Shown: positions 7,234 to 16,155, counted from the first letter of the stretch. The stretch is 64,000 nt of DNA from Streptococcus pneumoniae (GCF_001457635.1 NZ_LN831051.1:372001-436000), one strand, 5' to 3'. The notes: generated by a model not told the origin, from the sequence alone. Numbers and translations are program-made.

Positions 7234-10200
7234 TTAGTTTTCTTCTTTTTTGTTTTTCAAACCTAGACCACCGAGTAAACCTGCAAGCGCAAGCCCAAGT
7301 AAACCAATACTTGCCATTGATGTTTGAGTCTCACCAGTATTTGGTAGCATAGCTTTATCCTCTGACATCATCGTATCAGACATCTTGTTAGCAGAAGCAG
7401 CCATGTTTTCACCTGCCATCGTGTTGGTAGAACTTGTCATGGTGTCAGCAGGCATGCTATCTGTAGTACCTGTAGCATGATTGTGATTCATCGGAGTCAC
7501 GCCAGAACCAGAGTTAGAAGGTGATAATGAACCATTTGCTGTGTCTGATGTTTCTTTAACATTTATCTTAATAGTGACTTTTTTAGTTGCTACGATGTTG
7601 TCCAAGTCTGGTTTACCGTCTTTGTTACCATAGACATTGACTGTAGCGCTGTAAGTTTGAGTGCCGTTTGCTCGGAACTGGTCAATGAGCGCTTGTTTTT
7701 CTTTGCCAGCTACATTTCCGTCCAAGGCTACTTGATAGAAGTATTGACCTTTGGTCTTCACGTTTTCGCCTAGTGGAGATAGGGCTGGGTTTTTAGCGTC
7801 GCCGTTATCTGACCATGGTGCCTTGTCAGATGCCTTGAGCAAGAGACGAGTCAACATGCCATCACCTGCGAAGAGTTCGTATGGAATCACATGGTTGACA
7901 CCTGCTGTGAATGGACCTTCACCCTTGGCTTTTTCTAGGTAGGCTGCTGGAACATCGATACTGTCTTTAACGTTGTCTGCAACGGCTTTTTGAACTGTTT
8001 CTTTAGAAATTAAACCGTTTATGTTAATAGTGACTTTTTTAGTTGCTACGATGTTGTCCAAGTCCGGTTTACCATCTTTGTTACCATAGACATTGACTGT
8101 AGCGCTGTAAGTTTGAGTACCATTTGCTCGGAACTGGTCAATGAGCGCTTGTTTTTCTTTGCCAGCTACATTTCCGTCCAAGGCTACTTGATAGAAGTAT
8201 TGACCTTTGGTCTTCACGTTTTCGCCTAGTGGAGATAGGGCTGGGTTTTTAGCCTCACCGTTATCTGACCATGGTGCCTTGTCAGATGCCTTGAGCAAGA
8301 GACGAGTCAACATGCCATCACCTGCGAAGAGTTCGTATGGAATCACATGGTTGACACCTGCTGTGAATGGACCTTCACCCTTGGCTTTTTCTAGGTAGGC
8401 TGCTGGAACATCGATACTGTCTTTAACGTTGTCTGCAACGGCTTTTTGAACTGTTTCTTTAGAAATTAAACCGTTTATGTTAATAGTGACTTTTTTAGTT
8501 GCTACGATGTTGTCCAAGTCCGGTTTACCATCTTTGTTACCATAGACATTGACTGTAGCGCTGTAAGTTTGAGTACCATTTGCTCGGAACTGGTCAATGA
8601 GCGCTTGTTTTTCTTTGCCAGCTACATTTCCGTCCAAGGCTACTTGATAGAAGTATTGACCTTTGGTCTTCACGTTTTCACCTAGTGGAGATAGGGCTGG
8701 GTTTTTAGCCTCACCGTTATCTGACCATGGTGCCTTGTCAGATGCCTTGAGCAAGAGACGAGTCAACATGCCATCACCTGCGAAGAGTTCGTATGGAATC
8801 ACATGGTTGACACCTGCTGTGAATGGACCTTCACCCTTGGCTTTTTCTAGGTAGGCTGCTGGAACATCGATACTGTCCTTAACGTTGTCTGCAACGGCTT
8901 TTTGAACTGTTTCTTTAGAAATTAAACCGTTTATGTTAATAGTGACTTTTTTAGTTGCTACGATGTTGTCCAAGTCTGGTTTACCGTCTTTGTTACCATA
9001 GACATTGACTGTAGCGCTGTAAGTTTGAGTACCATTTGCTCGGAACTGGTCAATGAGCGCTTGTTTTTCTTTGCCAGCTACATTTCCGTCCAAGGCTACT
9101 TGATAGAAGTATTGACCTTTGGTCTTCACGTTTTCACCTAGTGGAGATAGGGCTGGGTTTTTAGCGTCGCCGTTATCTGACCATGGTGCCTTGTCAGATG
9201 CCTTGAGCAAGAGACGAGTCAACATGCCATCACCTGCGAAGAGTTCGTATGGAATCACATGGTTGACACCTGCTGTGAATGGACCTTCACCCTTGGCTTT
9301 TTCTAGGTAGGCTGCTGGAACATCGATACTGTCCTTAACGTTGTCTGCAACGGCTTTTTGAACTGTTTCTTTAGAAATTAAACCGTTTATGTTAATAGTG
9401 ACTTTTTTAGTTGCTACGATGTTGTCCAAGTCTGGTTTACCGTCTTTGTTACCATAGACATTGACTGTAGCGCTGTAAGTTTGAGTACCATTTGCTCGGA
9501 ACTGGTCAATGAGCGCTTGTTTTTCTTTGCCAGCTACATTTCCGTCCAAGGCTACTTGATAGAAGTATTGACCTTTGGTCTTCACGTTTTCACCTAGTGG
9601 AGATAGGGCTGGGTTTTTAGCGTCACCGTTATCTGACCATGGTGCCTTGTCAGATGCCTTGAGCAAGAGACGAGTCAACATGCCATCACCTGCGAAGAGT
9701 TCGTATGGAATCACATGGTTGACACCTGCTGTGAATGGACCTTCACCCTTGGCTTTTTCTAGGTAGGCTGCTGGAACATCGATACTGTCTTTAACGTTAT
9801 CTTTAACAGCTTTTTCGACAGTTTCTTTAGCAACTAATCCATTGATGTTGATGTCTACACTTTTAGTAGCAACTAGATTAGTCAAGTCAGCTTTACCGTC
9901 TTTATTTCCGTAAACTTTAACAGTAGCTTTATAAGTTTGAGTACCATTAGCGCGAAGTTGATCAATTAAAGCTTGACCTTGTTTACCAACAGTATTGCCA
10001 TTTAAGTCTACTTCATAGAAGTATTTCCCTTTTGTTAATCCTTCAAGAGGAGGTAAAGCAGGATTTTTAGCAGTACCATTGTCAGACCAAGGAGCATTAT
10101 CCGAAGCTTTTAGTAATAGACGAGTTAACATACCATCACCAGCGAATAGTTCATAAGGAATTACTTGGTTTACACCGGCAGTGAAAGGACCTTTCCCTTC

Positions 10201-10719
10201 AGCTTTTTCAAGATAAGCAGCAGGAACATCGATGCTGTCTTTTGTATTTTCTTTCACTCCACCTTTTACTTGTTCAGGAGTAGTTTCTGCTGGACTTGCT
10301 TGTGTCCCATCCACATCAGCTGTATCTACAGTTTCTTTTAAGACATCTGTTAGCTCTGGATTTTTTTGAGCTTCTTCATCTTTTTCAAAAAGTGTATCCA
10401 GACTAGAAGAGTTTGTTTCCTCGCTCACTTCAGTTCTTTCTGTAGGTGTCGGAAGTGAATTCGTATTTCCAGTAACGCCCTCAGGTTTCGCTTGAGTGAG
10501 AACGGTGTCTCCTGGTTTTTCTGATAAGTCACCCTCTTTCGTTCCCGATGTCTCTTCAGGTAAGACTTGACCTGGGGTCGGATTGACCACATCGGCACGT
10601 ACAGAACTTGGCTGACCAACTAGGACAAAGAAGCCACTAGCCACAACAACTGAGGCAACACCGACACTGAGACGGCGAATAGACCAACGAGTATATCTTT
10701 GATTTGGATTGAATTTCAT
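7234..10719 (-). CDS. pavB: PavB/PfbB: cell-wall-anchored adhesin with SSURE repeats
   Basis: 1161 residues. The signal peptide contains RWSIRRLSVGVASVVV (YSIRK/GXXS-like export signal) and ends near residue 42. A Thr/Glu/Pro-rich stretch follows to about 155. Six SSURE repeats of about 152 residues come next, each starting KDSIDVPAAYLEKA and including YELFAGDGMLTRLLLKASD; the first is divergent and the other five almost identical. Then comes a short His/Met/Thr/Ser-rich stalk (about 1073-1120), an LPNTG sortase signal near 1124, a hydrophobic helix and KNKKEEN. SSURE repeats bind fibronectin and plasminogen (established knowledge). The protein is surface-exposed and used in attachment to host tissue. 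A GGAG-type site precedes the ATG. It sits directly upstream of the TCS08 genes that regulate it. Confidence 0.95.
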   Translation of the reverse strand: MKFNPNQRYTRWSIRRLSVGVASVVVASGFFVLVGQPSSVRADVVNPTPGQVLPEETSGTKEGDLSEKPGDTVLTQAKPEGVTGNTNSLPTPTERTEVSEETNSSSLDTLFEKDEEAQKNPELTDVLKETVDTADVDGTQASPAETTPEQVKGGVKENTKDSIDVPAAYLEKAEGKGPFTAGVNQVIPYELFAGDGMLTRLLLKASDNAPWSDNGTAKNPALPPLEGLTKGKYFYEVDLNGNTVGKQGQALIDQLRANGTQTYKATVKVYGNKDGKADLTNLVATKSVDININGLVAKETVEKAVKDNVKDSIDVPAAYLEKAKGEGPFTAGVNHVIPYELFAGDGMLTRLLLKASDKAPWSDNGDAKNPALSPLGENVKTKGQYFYQVALDGNVAGKEKQALIDQFRANGTQTYSATVNVYGNKDGKPDLDNIVATKKVTININGLISKETVQKAVADNVKDSIDVPAAYLEKAKGEGPFTAGVNHVIPYELFAGDGMLTRLLLKASDKAPWSDNGDAKNPALSPLGENVKTKGQYFYQVALDGNVAGKEKQALIDQFRANGTQTYSATVNVYGNKDGKPDLDNIVATKKVTININGLISKETVQKAVADNVKDSIDVPAAYLEKAKGEGPFTAGVNHVIPYELFAGDGMLTRLLLKASDKAPWSDNGEAKNPALSPLGENVKTKGQYFYQVALDGNVAGKEKQALIDQFRANGTQTYSATVNVYGNKDGKPDLDNIVATKKVTININGLISKETVQKAVADNVKDSIDVPAAYLEKAKGEGPFTAGVNHVIPYELFAGDGMLTRLLLKASDKAPWSDNGEAKNPALSPLGENVKTKGQYFYQVALDGNVAGKEKQALIDQFRANGTQTYSATVNVYGNKDGKPDLDNIVATKKVTININGLISKETVQKAVADNVKDSIDVPAAYLEKAKGEGPFTAGVNHVIPYELFAGDGMLTRLLLKASDKAPWSDNGDAKNPALSPLGENVKTKGQYFYQVALDGNVAGKEKQALIDQFRANGTQTYSATVNVYGNKDGKPDLDNIVATKKVTIKINVKETSDTANGSLSPSNSGSGVTPMNHNHATGTTDSMPADTMTSSTNTMAGENMAASANKMSDTMMSEDKAMLPNTGETQTSMASIGLLGLALAGLLGGLGLKNKKEEN
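7570..10250 (-). repeat. 456-bp tandem repeat array encoding SSURE units
   Basis: Identical landmarks recur at exact 456-bp steps, five times (7751, 8207, 8663, 9119, 9575), with differences limited to a few bases such as the Asp/Glu codon before AKNPALS. A sixth unit at about 9790-10250 encodes the same domain with clearly different codons. This pattern points to recent homogenisation of five units and predicts copy-number variation between strains. Confidence 0.95.
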
Positions 10720-10757
10720 AGGATTCTCCTTAGAGTCTTTCTTTATTTGATGACTCT

Positions 10758-10763
10758 AGTATA
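10758..10763 (-). promoter_or_regulatory. Probable -10 of pavB
   Basis: TATACT on the minus strand, about 40 bp before the pavB ATG. No good -35 is visible at 16-18 bp; instead the upstream DNA carries T-rich repeats (TTTTAACTTT and TTTTTAATTT, about 20 bp apart). That fits a promoter needing an activator, but the assignment to RR08 is inference. Confidence 0.5.
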
Positions 10764-10834
10764 ATCTCCTGAAATTAAAAAGGACTAAGAAAAAGTTAAA
10801 ATTTTTCTTAAATCCCTCTTATAAAACACTTATA

Positions 10835-11851
10835 TTAATTAAATCCATAAACAGATTTGGTGATTTGATAGACGACATTGGACAGTTTGCGATCTGGCAA
10901 GACAGAATGTTTGGTCAAACGGCTCAACATGGTCTTACGAATAGCCTGAAAGACTTCTGGATTTTTCTGCTGAATATAGGTCCACAATTGGCGTTTTTTT
11001 GCCAGATGCTCCGCTGTTCCAGATCGGTTGAGCAGGGTACTGGAAATCACCGTCGTGATTTCAATATGATTCAGCAGATATTCTCGCATTTTGGGATGAC
11101 TCACTTGGGACAAATCAAGTTGGTCTACCAAGAGTCGATTGACCTTGAGTTGCTGGTCAATGCACTTAATCATCACTTGCTCATTGACAGACTGGTCCTC
11201 ACGCCCAATCAAATAACGATAGAAATCGACAGGCAGATAGTACATGGTCTTGACCTGCTGAAGGGGCGTAAAGACAAAGAGATTATCGACATAAAAAGTA
11301 TGTTCAGGCAGTTAGAACTGGCTAGCACGCAACAAAGCTGTCCGATAAATCAGCGAGTGCATCATGGTATACTGGCCTTTGGAGAAATTTCCGACCTGGT
11401 CCCAGCCAAAAATCTGCCGAACAGGCAAGACTGAATCGTAACTCATACTCTTCTTACGAGATTGCCCTTCCTTTTCATAGACAAAATTGGTCACAAAGAC
11501 ATCCACCTCTTGACCCTTGCTCTCAAGTTCCTGCAAGGTTTCAAGAATTTTCAAGTAGGCACGAGGATCCACCCAGTCATCACTGTCAACTACTTTAAAA
11601 TAGCGCCCAGAAGCCTCTGCCAAGCCACGATTGACCGCACCGCCATGGCATTTATTTTCCTGATAGATGGCTCTAACGATATTAGGATACTTGCTAGCTA
11701 AACACTCAGCGATTTCCTGAGTCTGATCCTGAGACCCGTCATTGATAATCAAAATCCCAACTTGCTCACCACCAATCACTAGCGACTCCACACAGTAATG
11801 AAGATAGGCTGCTGCATTATAGCTAGAAATGGCGATAGACAATAACTTCAT
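10835..11851 (-). pseudogene. Family 2 glycosyltransferase interrupted by one in-frame stop
   Basis: The 5' part (11312-11851) starts MKLLSIAISSYNAAAYLHYC and contains the GT-A nucleotide-binding region INDGSQDQT and the metal-binding VVDSDDWVD. It stops at TAA (11312-11314) after LLRASQF. The same frame then continues without a break: LPEHTFYVDNLFVF followed by TMYYLPVDFYRYLIGREDQS, to 10835. A total of 338 codons would be intact if this single TAA were sense (one substitution from AAA, CAA or GAA). The family transfers sugars from nucleotide donors to surface glycans. As it stands only the N-terminal catalytic half is made. The start ATG has AAGGAG upstream. Confidence 0.88.
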
Positions 11852-11883
11852 AATCTGCTCCTTTAGGGGACTGATTTTTTCTT

Positions 11884-12080
11884 ATACTCTTCGAAAATCT
11901 CTTCAAACCGCGTCAACGTCGCCTTGCCGTATAGATGTTACTGACTTCGTCAGTTCTATCTGCAACCTCAAAACAGTGTTTTGAGCTGACTTCGTCAGTT
12001 CTATCCACAACCTCAAAACAGTGTTTTGAGCAGCCCGCAGCTAGTTTCCTAGTTTGATCTTTGATTTTCATTGAGTATTA
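11884..12080 (+). repeat. BOX element, A-B-B-C
   Basis: boxA begins ATACTCTTCGAAAATC and includes CGTCGCCTTGCCGTA. Two boxB units of about 45 bp (GACTTCGTCAGTTCTATC and CCTCAAAACAGTGTTTTGAG) follow, then boxC ending TTTTCATTGAGTATTA. It lies between the glycosyltransferase start and the cabP terminator. Confidence 0.95.
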
Positions 12081-12183
12081 CTCTCTCTTGTCACTTCCTT
12101 CTATTTTACCATAAAGTCCAGCCTTTGAAGAACTTTTACTAGAAGACAAGGGGCTTCTGTCTCTATTTGCCATCTTGGGCATC

Positions 12184-12207
12184 AAAAAAGAGGGGTCATC
12201 CCTCTTT
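12184..12207 (-). terminator. cabP terminator
   Basis: AAAGAGGG and CCCTCTTT with a 5-base loop, followed by a T run on the minus strand. The stem overlaps the cabP stop codon. Confidence 0.9.
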
Positions 12208-12871
12208 ACGAATTCAATGCTACTAGGGTATCCAAATACTGGTTGTTGATGACTGCCAAAATATAGGTATCTGCTTTCAAGAGGTCATCTGGTCCAAATT
12301 CAACATCCAATGGGGAATTTTCCTGCTCTCGGAAACCCAAAATATTCAGATTGTATTTGCCACGGAGGTCTAATTTACTCAGACTTTGACCTGCCCAAGA
12401 CTGAGGAATTTTCATCTCCACGATAGACACATTTTTATCCAACTGAAAGACATCAACACTATTATGGAAAAGAATGGTCTGTGCTAGAGACTGCCCCATT
12501 TCATACTCTGGCGAGATAACCGAGTCACCTCCAATCTTTTCTAGCACTTTCTTAGCGGTCTGACTTTTGACCTTAGCAATAACAGTCGGTACCCCCAAAC
12601 TCTTACAGTGCATAACCGCAAGCACACTCGACTCCAGATTTTCACCTGTCGCGACTACAACGGTATCGCAGGTATCAATCCCTGCTGATCTCAATAATTC
12701 TTCATCTGTGATGTCACCAATCACTCCACGCGCCAAAACTGGCTCAAACTGATTGATGCGCTCTGCGTGGTCATCAATAGCGATAATATTCATATCCTGC
12801 TTGGCTAGGGCAGCTAGGACACTGCTCCCAAAAATTCCCAAGCCCAAAATTCCAATCGTACGATCTGACAT
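12206..12871 (-). CDS. cabP: CabP: cytoplasmic K+ channel regulator (TrkA/KtrA type), c-di-AMP binding
   Basis: 221 residues with the start MSDRTIGILG. A longer frame to 12892 is rejected because AAGGAAAG lies just before this ATG and 221 residues is the normal length. RCK_N domain: Rossmann motif GLGIFG near residues 9-14, and acidic DD near 35 for NAD(H)/ATP. RCK_C domain from about 135 (VEMKIPQSWAGQSLSKL), where c-di-AMP binds in the pneumococcal protein (established knowledge). It gates the TrkH channel. The gene begins 13 bp after trkH in the same operon, and a terminator follows. Confidence 0.93.
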   Translation of the reverse strand: MSDRTIGILGLGIFGSSVLAALAKQDMNIIAIDDHAERINQFEPVLARGVIGDITDEELLRSAGIDTCDTVVVATGENLESSVLAVMHCKSLGVPTVIAKVKSQTAKKVLEKIGGDSVISPEYEMGQSLAQTILFHNSVDVFQLDKNVSIVEMKIPQSWAGQSLSKLDLRGKYNLNILGFREQENSPLDVEFGPDDLLKADTYILAVINNQYLDTLVALNS

Positions 12872-12884
12872 GCTCTTTCCTTTC

Positions 12885-14264
12885 TTAACCAATACTAATA
12901 TCTGCTTTCATATAGTGAATCATATCTTTCTTTTCTGGATGGTAATCTGCCAAGCTAACAAACAAGGTCAAGGGACCAATTCGTCCCATAAACATAAGTG
13001 GCATGATAACACTGAGAGCCAATTTCCCAAGGTCAGGAGTCAGATTTGCCGTTACACCAACTGTACTAAGAGCTGAAATGGTTTCAAATATGAGGTGGAT
13101 AAAGGGAGGATTGCCTTTGGCTGTTATCCCTAGCAGAATCAATCCTATCAAGAAGCTCATCAAAAAGATAATAAAGACACTAAAGGATTTTTGAACCGTT
13201 CGCGGCGCAATCGTTCGTCTCGCAACATTGGCATGAGGCAAGCCTAGAAGCTCACTTCGTGCAAAGACCAAGAGGACAAAAAATGTCGTAATCTTGAGTC
13301 CCCCAGCTGTTCCTCCAGGTGCCCCACCTAGAAACATCTGTAAGATATAAATCAAAAGAGTCACAGGATGAGCCTGAGTATAATCTATCGTAGAAAAGCC
13401 AGCTGTTCGCATCGTCACTGTTTGAAAAAAGCTAACTAAAACCTTATCGGCAACAGGGAGATTGCCAATCGTTCCAGCATTGTTCCACTCAAGAAAGAGA
13501 GTAGTTGCCGTTCCAAATAACAACAAACCTATAGTCAACAATAGTACAAGCTTCGTATGAAAGTGCAGACGTCCTTTTTTCTTTCTTCCTACATGACCAG
13601 CCAAATCAAACCAGACCATAAAACCAAGGCCGCCTGTAATAATCAAGCCTGCAATCACCAGATTGACCAGTAAATCGGTCTGAAAAGCAAATAAACTGGT
13701 GCTCCCTAAATTATCAAAACCGGCATTACAGAAGGCTGAGATCGCTAGAAAAATGGAACTAAAAAGACCACGTCCCCAGCCAAGTTGAGGAATAAGGCGA
13801 AAACTAAGCAAAATAGCTCCCAAGCTCTCAACCAAAAAGGTCGTGAGAAAAATAGAATAGACAAACTTTCTCAAAGATCGAGTTTCTCCATAACTAAAAC
13901 TATCCTGAATAGTTGCACGGCTACGAAGACTAAGCTTTTGCTTGCTCTGGATATAGAAAACCCCAATAAAGGTCATGAGCCCTAGACCACCGATCTGAAT
14001 CAAGAGCAAACAGATTATTTGGCCCCATATATTATAGGTGTGAGCTACTGGAAGGGTTGAGAGACCTGTCACACAGACTGCAGAGACAGCAGTGAAAAGA
14101 TGATCAAAATAAGTCGCTCGTGAGCTTTCAACTTGGACAAAGGGCAAGCTCAAAAGAAGAGAGCCTAGTAAAATGACCAAGGCAAAACTCAAAAAAATAC
14201 GACGGGCTGGCGATAAACGAGATAAGCCTAGCTCTATTTTTTCCTTAGATAATTTGAATAACAT
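12885..14264 (-). CDS. trkH: TrkH/KtrB family potassium uptake channel subunit
   Basis: 459-residue membrane protein with about ten helices arranged as four pore repeats. The four selectivity-filter loops are visible: SAVCVTGLS, SAFCNAGFDN, TVTMRTAGFST and SALSTVGVTAN, each with the central glycine that coordinates K+. It forms the K+ channel gated by CabP, transcribed downstream. No ribosome-binding site precedes the ATG; instead an extended -10 promoter abuts it, so the mRNA may be leaderless. Confidence 0.93.
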   Translation of the reverse strand: MLFKLSKEKIELGLSRLSPARRIFLSFALVILLGSLLLSLPFVQVESSRATYFDHLFTAVSAVCVTGLSTLPVAHTYNIWGQIICLLLIQIGGLGLMTFIGVFYIQSKQKLSLRSRATIQDSFSYGETRSLRKFVYSIFLTTFLVESLGAILLSFRLIPQLGWGRGLFSSIFLAISAFCNAGFDNLGSTSLFAFQTDLLVNLVIAGLIITGGLGFMVWFDLAGHVGRKKKGRLHFHTKLVLLLTIGLLLFGTATTLFLEWNNAGTIGNLPVADKVLVSFFQTVTMRTAGFSTIDYTQAHPVTLLIYILQMFLGGAPGGTAGGLKITTFFVLLVFARSELLGLPHANVARRTIAPRTVQKSFSVFIIFLMSFLIGLILLGITAKGNPPFIHLIFETISALSTVGVTANLTPDLGKLALSVIMPLMFMGRIGPLTLFVSLADYHPEKKDMIHYMKADISIG

Positions 14265-14270
14265 GTTTCC

Positions 14271-14279
14271 ATTGTACCA
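14271..14279 (-). promoter_or_regulatory. Extended -10 promoter abutting the trkH start
   Basis: TGGTACAAT on the minus strand (extended -10, hexamer at 14271-14276) is followed by six bases and then the trkH ATG. A normal start 6-7 bases after the -10 would put +1 on or next to the A of ATG. Confidence 0.6.
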
Positions 14280-14499
14280 TAAAAAGTTCGAAATGACTTA
14301 GATAGGATAAGGCAAAATCTACTAACACCAAGCCTAAAAAATGCCACCTTTTTATTGATAGCTTAGGCAAGAACAATACTTGATAGATGTGACTATAGGT
14401 CAAAAAAGCAAGACAGGAGCTTTTAACGCCAGCTACTCTATATGCTTTTCAGGAGAAAATTTCTCTTTTTGATTATAGGCAATGAGAACCAAGGCATCG

Positions 14500-14670
14500 C
14501 TTAGAAAGCTAGTCACAGGTTGCTCAAAACACTGTTTTGAGGTTGTGGATAGAACTGACGAAGTCAGCTCAAAACACTGTTTTGAGGTTGCAGATAGAAC
14601 TGACGAAGTCAGTAACATCTATACGGCAAGGTGAAGCTGACCTGGTTTGAAGAGATTTTCGAAGAGTATC
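14500..14670 (-). repeat. BOX element, degenerate boxC, two boxB, boxA
   Basis: Read on the minus strand it runs ATACTCTTCGAAAATC (boxA), two boxB units with CCTCAAAACAGTGTTTTGAG, then a worn boxC (CAACCTGTGACTAGCTTTC) that lacks its distal end. The weak match at 14790-14830 may be a more decayed boxA. An ORF of 61 codons over this repeat is not a gene. Confidence 0.9.
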
Positions 14671-14697
14671 ATTTCATCTCACTCTAAATCTTACCAA

Positions 14698-14750
14698 CAT
14701 AAAACGCATAGTATCAAAGTTTTCATCACCTGATATGATACGTTTTTCTG
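14698..14750. repeat. Terminator-like repeat (SPRITE-like), copy 1
   Basis: AAAACGCATAGTATCA pairs with TGATATGATACGTTTTT around a loop containing TTTTCATCACC. The same sequence recurs at 16411 and 18000. All three lie 3' of minus-strand genes. Form and repetition fit the SPRITE class described in pneumococcus; exact membership is inference. The 14265-14500 stretch next to it holds no gene that I can see. Confidence 0.65.
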
Positions 14751-14873
14751 ATTTTAAAGATTTTTCCCAACCTCAACATGCCTAGGACAAGAGGAAGGTG
14801 ACCTCGTTTAAACATATTTTTGAAAAGTATGAGCTAGACATTTTATGATAAAACAAATCCTTTGCCAGTACAA

Positions 14874-15638
14874 CTAAAGGTGGTGAACACTTGCTAAACT
14901 CAGTTCTAGCGCCTTATTAAAAGCTTCCGAGCCCCAGTCACGACTGTCGTACTGGTCCAAGTCCGCTAGAGAATCTGCTGTGAACAACAATTCACCCCAG
15001 AGAACCCCACGCAATTGAGCTACTGCCGCAAGAGCAGAACACTCCATCTCCACAACAGCACAGCCTTCTTCCTTACGATAAGCCACCTTTTCAGCCGTTT
15101 CTCGGTAAAAACCGTCTGTCGTCCAGGTCATGACTTCTTCATAAGGAATCCCTCTGTCTTCCAAAACTTCCTCAATAGCAGCAATAGCCTCTGGCTGCAT
15201 TTCCATATAACGACAAGGTGCCACATAGTGGTAACTGGCTCCCTCATCTCGCAAAGCGCGAACAGGGACTAGAAAGGCATTTTCCTCTATATCAGCTAGG
15301 ACACCACAGGTCCCAGTAGAGATAATCTGCTCCACACCATAGCCAATCAACCAATCCATAAACTGGGCTGCTGGAGCTGAACCGACAGGAGCCTGAACCA
15401 GACAAATCTCCTCGTCCTTGTAGTTCACGACATAAACTGGATAGGTCTTGGTGGCAGAAACGAATTCGCCGACACAATCCGCCCCTACTTCCCTTGCATA
15501 GCGGTCAATCTCCTCACCTAAAAATGCATAAACACACTTCTTTGGCAACTGCAAGTCCAGCCCCTCGTGATTGGGCATGATAACCGCCTGAGGATTGTCA
15601 TCAAACTCTAAAATAGGAATCGCATGTTTCTGAATCAT
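14874..15638 (-). CDS. Nucleoside phosphorylase, PNP/UDP family
   Basis: 254 residues. The family signatures are visible: phosphate-binding loop VQAPVGSAPAAQFMDWLIGYGVEQII, then STGTCGVLADI (about 107-118), and the purine/pyrimidine-pocket segment VVEMECSALAAVAQ (about 195-208) with the ribose-binding Glu of the MEC motif. It should split a nucleoside with phosphate to base and ribose-1-phosphate in the cytoplasm; the exact base is not decided by sequence (uridine-type is my best guess). A clean TTGACA/TACAAT promoter with a palindrome precedes it, and the ATG has an AGGAGG site. Monocistronic. Confidence 0.88.
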   Translation of the reverse strand: MIQKHAIPILEFDDNPQAVIMPNHEGLDLQLPKKCVYAFLGEEIDRYAREVGADCVGEFVSATKTYPVYVVNYKDEEICLVQAPVGSAPAAQFMDWLIGYGVEQIISTGTCGVLADIEENAFLVPVRALRDEGASYHYVAPCRYMEMQPEAIAAIEEVLEDRGIPYEEVMTWTTDGFYRETAEKVAYRKEEGCAVVEMECSALAAVAQLRGVLWGELLFTADSLADLDQYDSRDWGSEAFNKALELSLASVHHL

Positions 15639-15663
15639 AGCCTGCCTCCTCTAATTTTGTACT

Positions 15664-15691
15664 ATTGTATCAAAAACTGACAAAGTGTCAA
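15664..15691 (-). promoter_or_regulatory. Promoter of the nucleoside phosphorylase with palindrome at -35
   Basis: TTGACA (15686-15691), 16-bp spacer, TACAAT (15664-15669). The inverted repeat TGACAAAGTGTCA (15678-15690) overlaps the -35 and could be a repressor site. Confidence 0.8.
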
Positions 15692-15869
15692 GGAGGAAGC
15701 TGATGAACTGGACAAAAAACAAGCCTACATCGTCAGCTGCCACAGTGGTTTGCGCAGCTATATCGCAGAGCCTATCCTCAAGCAAGCAGGATTTACCGTC
15801 CAAAACCTTGACGGCGCTTATTCACTATACAAAATGGCTAACCCAGAAGGAGTAGAATATGGAAACTAG
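15690..15869 (+). pseudogene. C-terminal rhodanese-domain remnant (CoA-disulfide reductase type)
   Basis: An open frame without a start encodes EADELDKKQAYIVSCHSG, then LRSYIAEPILKQAGF and NLDGAYSLYKM, ending at TAG 15867-15869. CHSGLR is a rhodanese active-site loop (Cys plus downstream Arg). This tail, and its position just before a stand-alone rhodanese, match the end of the NADH-dependent CoA-disulfide reductase/rhodanese fusion proteins (family knowledge). Everything upstream has been deleted; the remnant runs straight into the phosphorylase promoter. It overlaps the ATG of the intact rhodanese by 11 bp, suggesting the two were once translationally coupled. Confidence 0.7.
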
Positions 15870-16155
15870 TATCAGCATGGCTGACTTTTATGGAAAATAC
15901 CAAAATGAAAATCTAGAACTTATCGATGTCCGTGAAGCACATGAATTCCAAGCAGGACATGCACCAGGTGCCAAAAATCTTCCATTAAGTACCTTAGAGC
16001 AAGGCTACAAAGAACTCAAACCTGACCATGAATACTATGTCATTTGTCAAGGAGGAGTCCGCTCTGCATCTACCTGCCAATTTCTCAGCTCCCAAGGCCT
16101 CACCGTTACCAACGTAGAAGGTGGTATGAATGCTTGGCCCGGTCAAGTAGAATAA
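15859..16155 (+). CDS. Single-domain rhodanese-like sulfurtransferase
   Basis: 98 residues, one rhodanese domain. The N-terminal LIDVREAHEFQAGHAPGAKNLPLS and the active-site loop CQGGVRS (catalytic Cys near residue 63, followed by the Arg that binds the sulfur anion) are intact. It should carry persulfide sulfur in the cytoplasm. An AGGAG lies 9-10 bases before the ATG, inside the upstream remnant. With that remnant truncated, no obvious promoter of its own is visible, so expression may be low. The nearby CstR-like regulator fits a sulfide or persulfide role. Confidence 0.85.
   Translation: METSISMADFYGKYQNENLELIDVREAHEFQAGHAPGAKNLPLSTLEQGYKELKPDHEYYVICQGGVRSASTCQFLSSQGLTVTNVEGGMNAWPGQVE

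Noticed and set aside
7751..9766. Five identical 63-codon plus-strand ORFs at 456-bp steps
   Set aside because: They are antisense shadows of the PavB repeat units; no ribosome sites and identical only because the repeats are.
10865..11434. 189-codon plus-strand ORF
   Set aside because: Antisense to the glycosyltransferase pseudogene, with no recognisable protein and no ribosome site.
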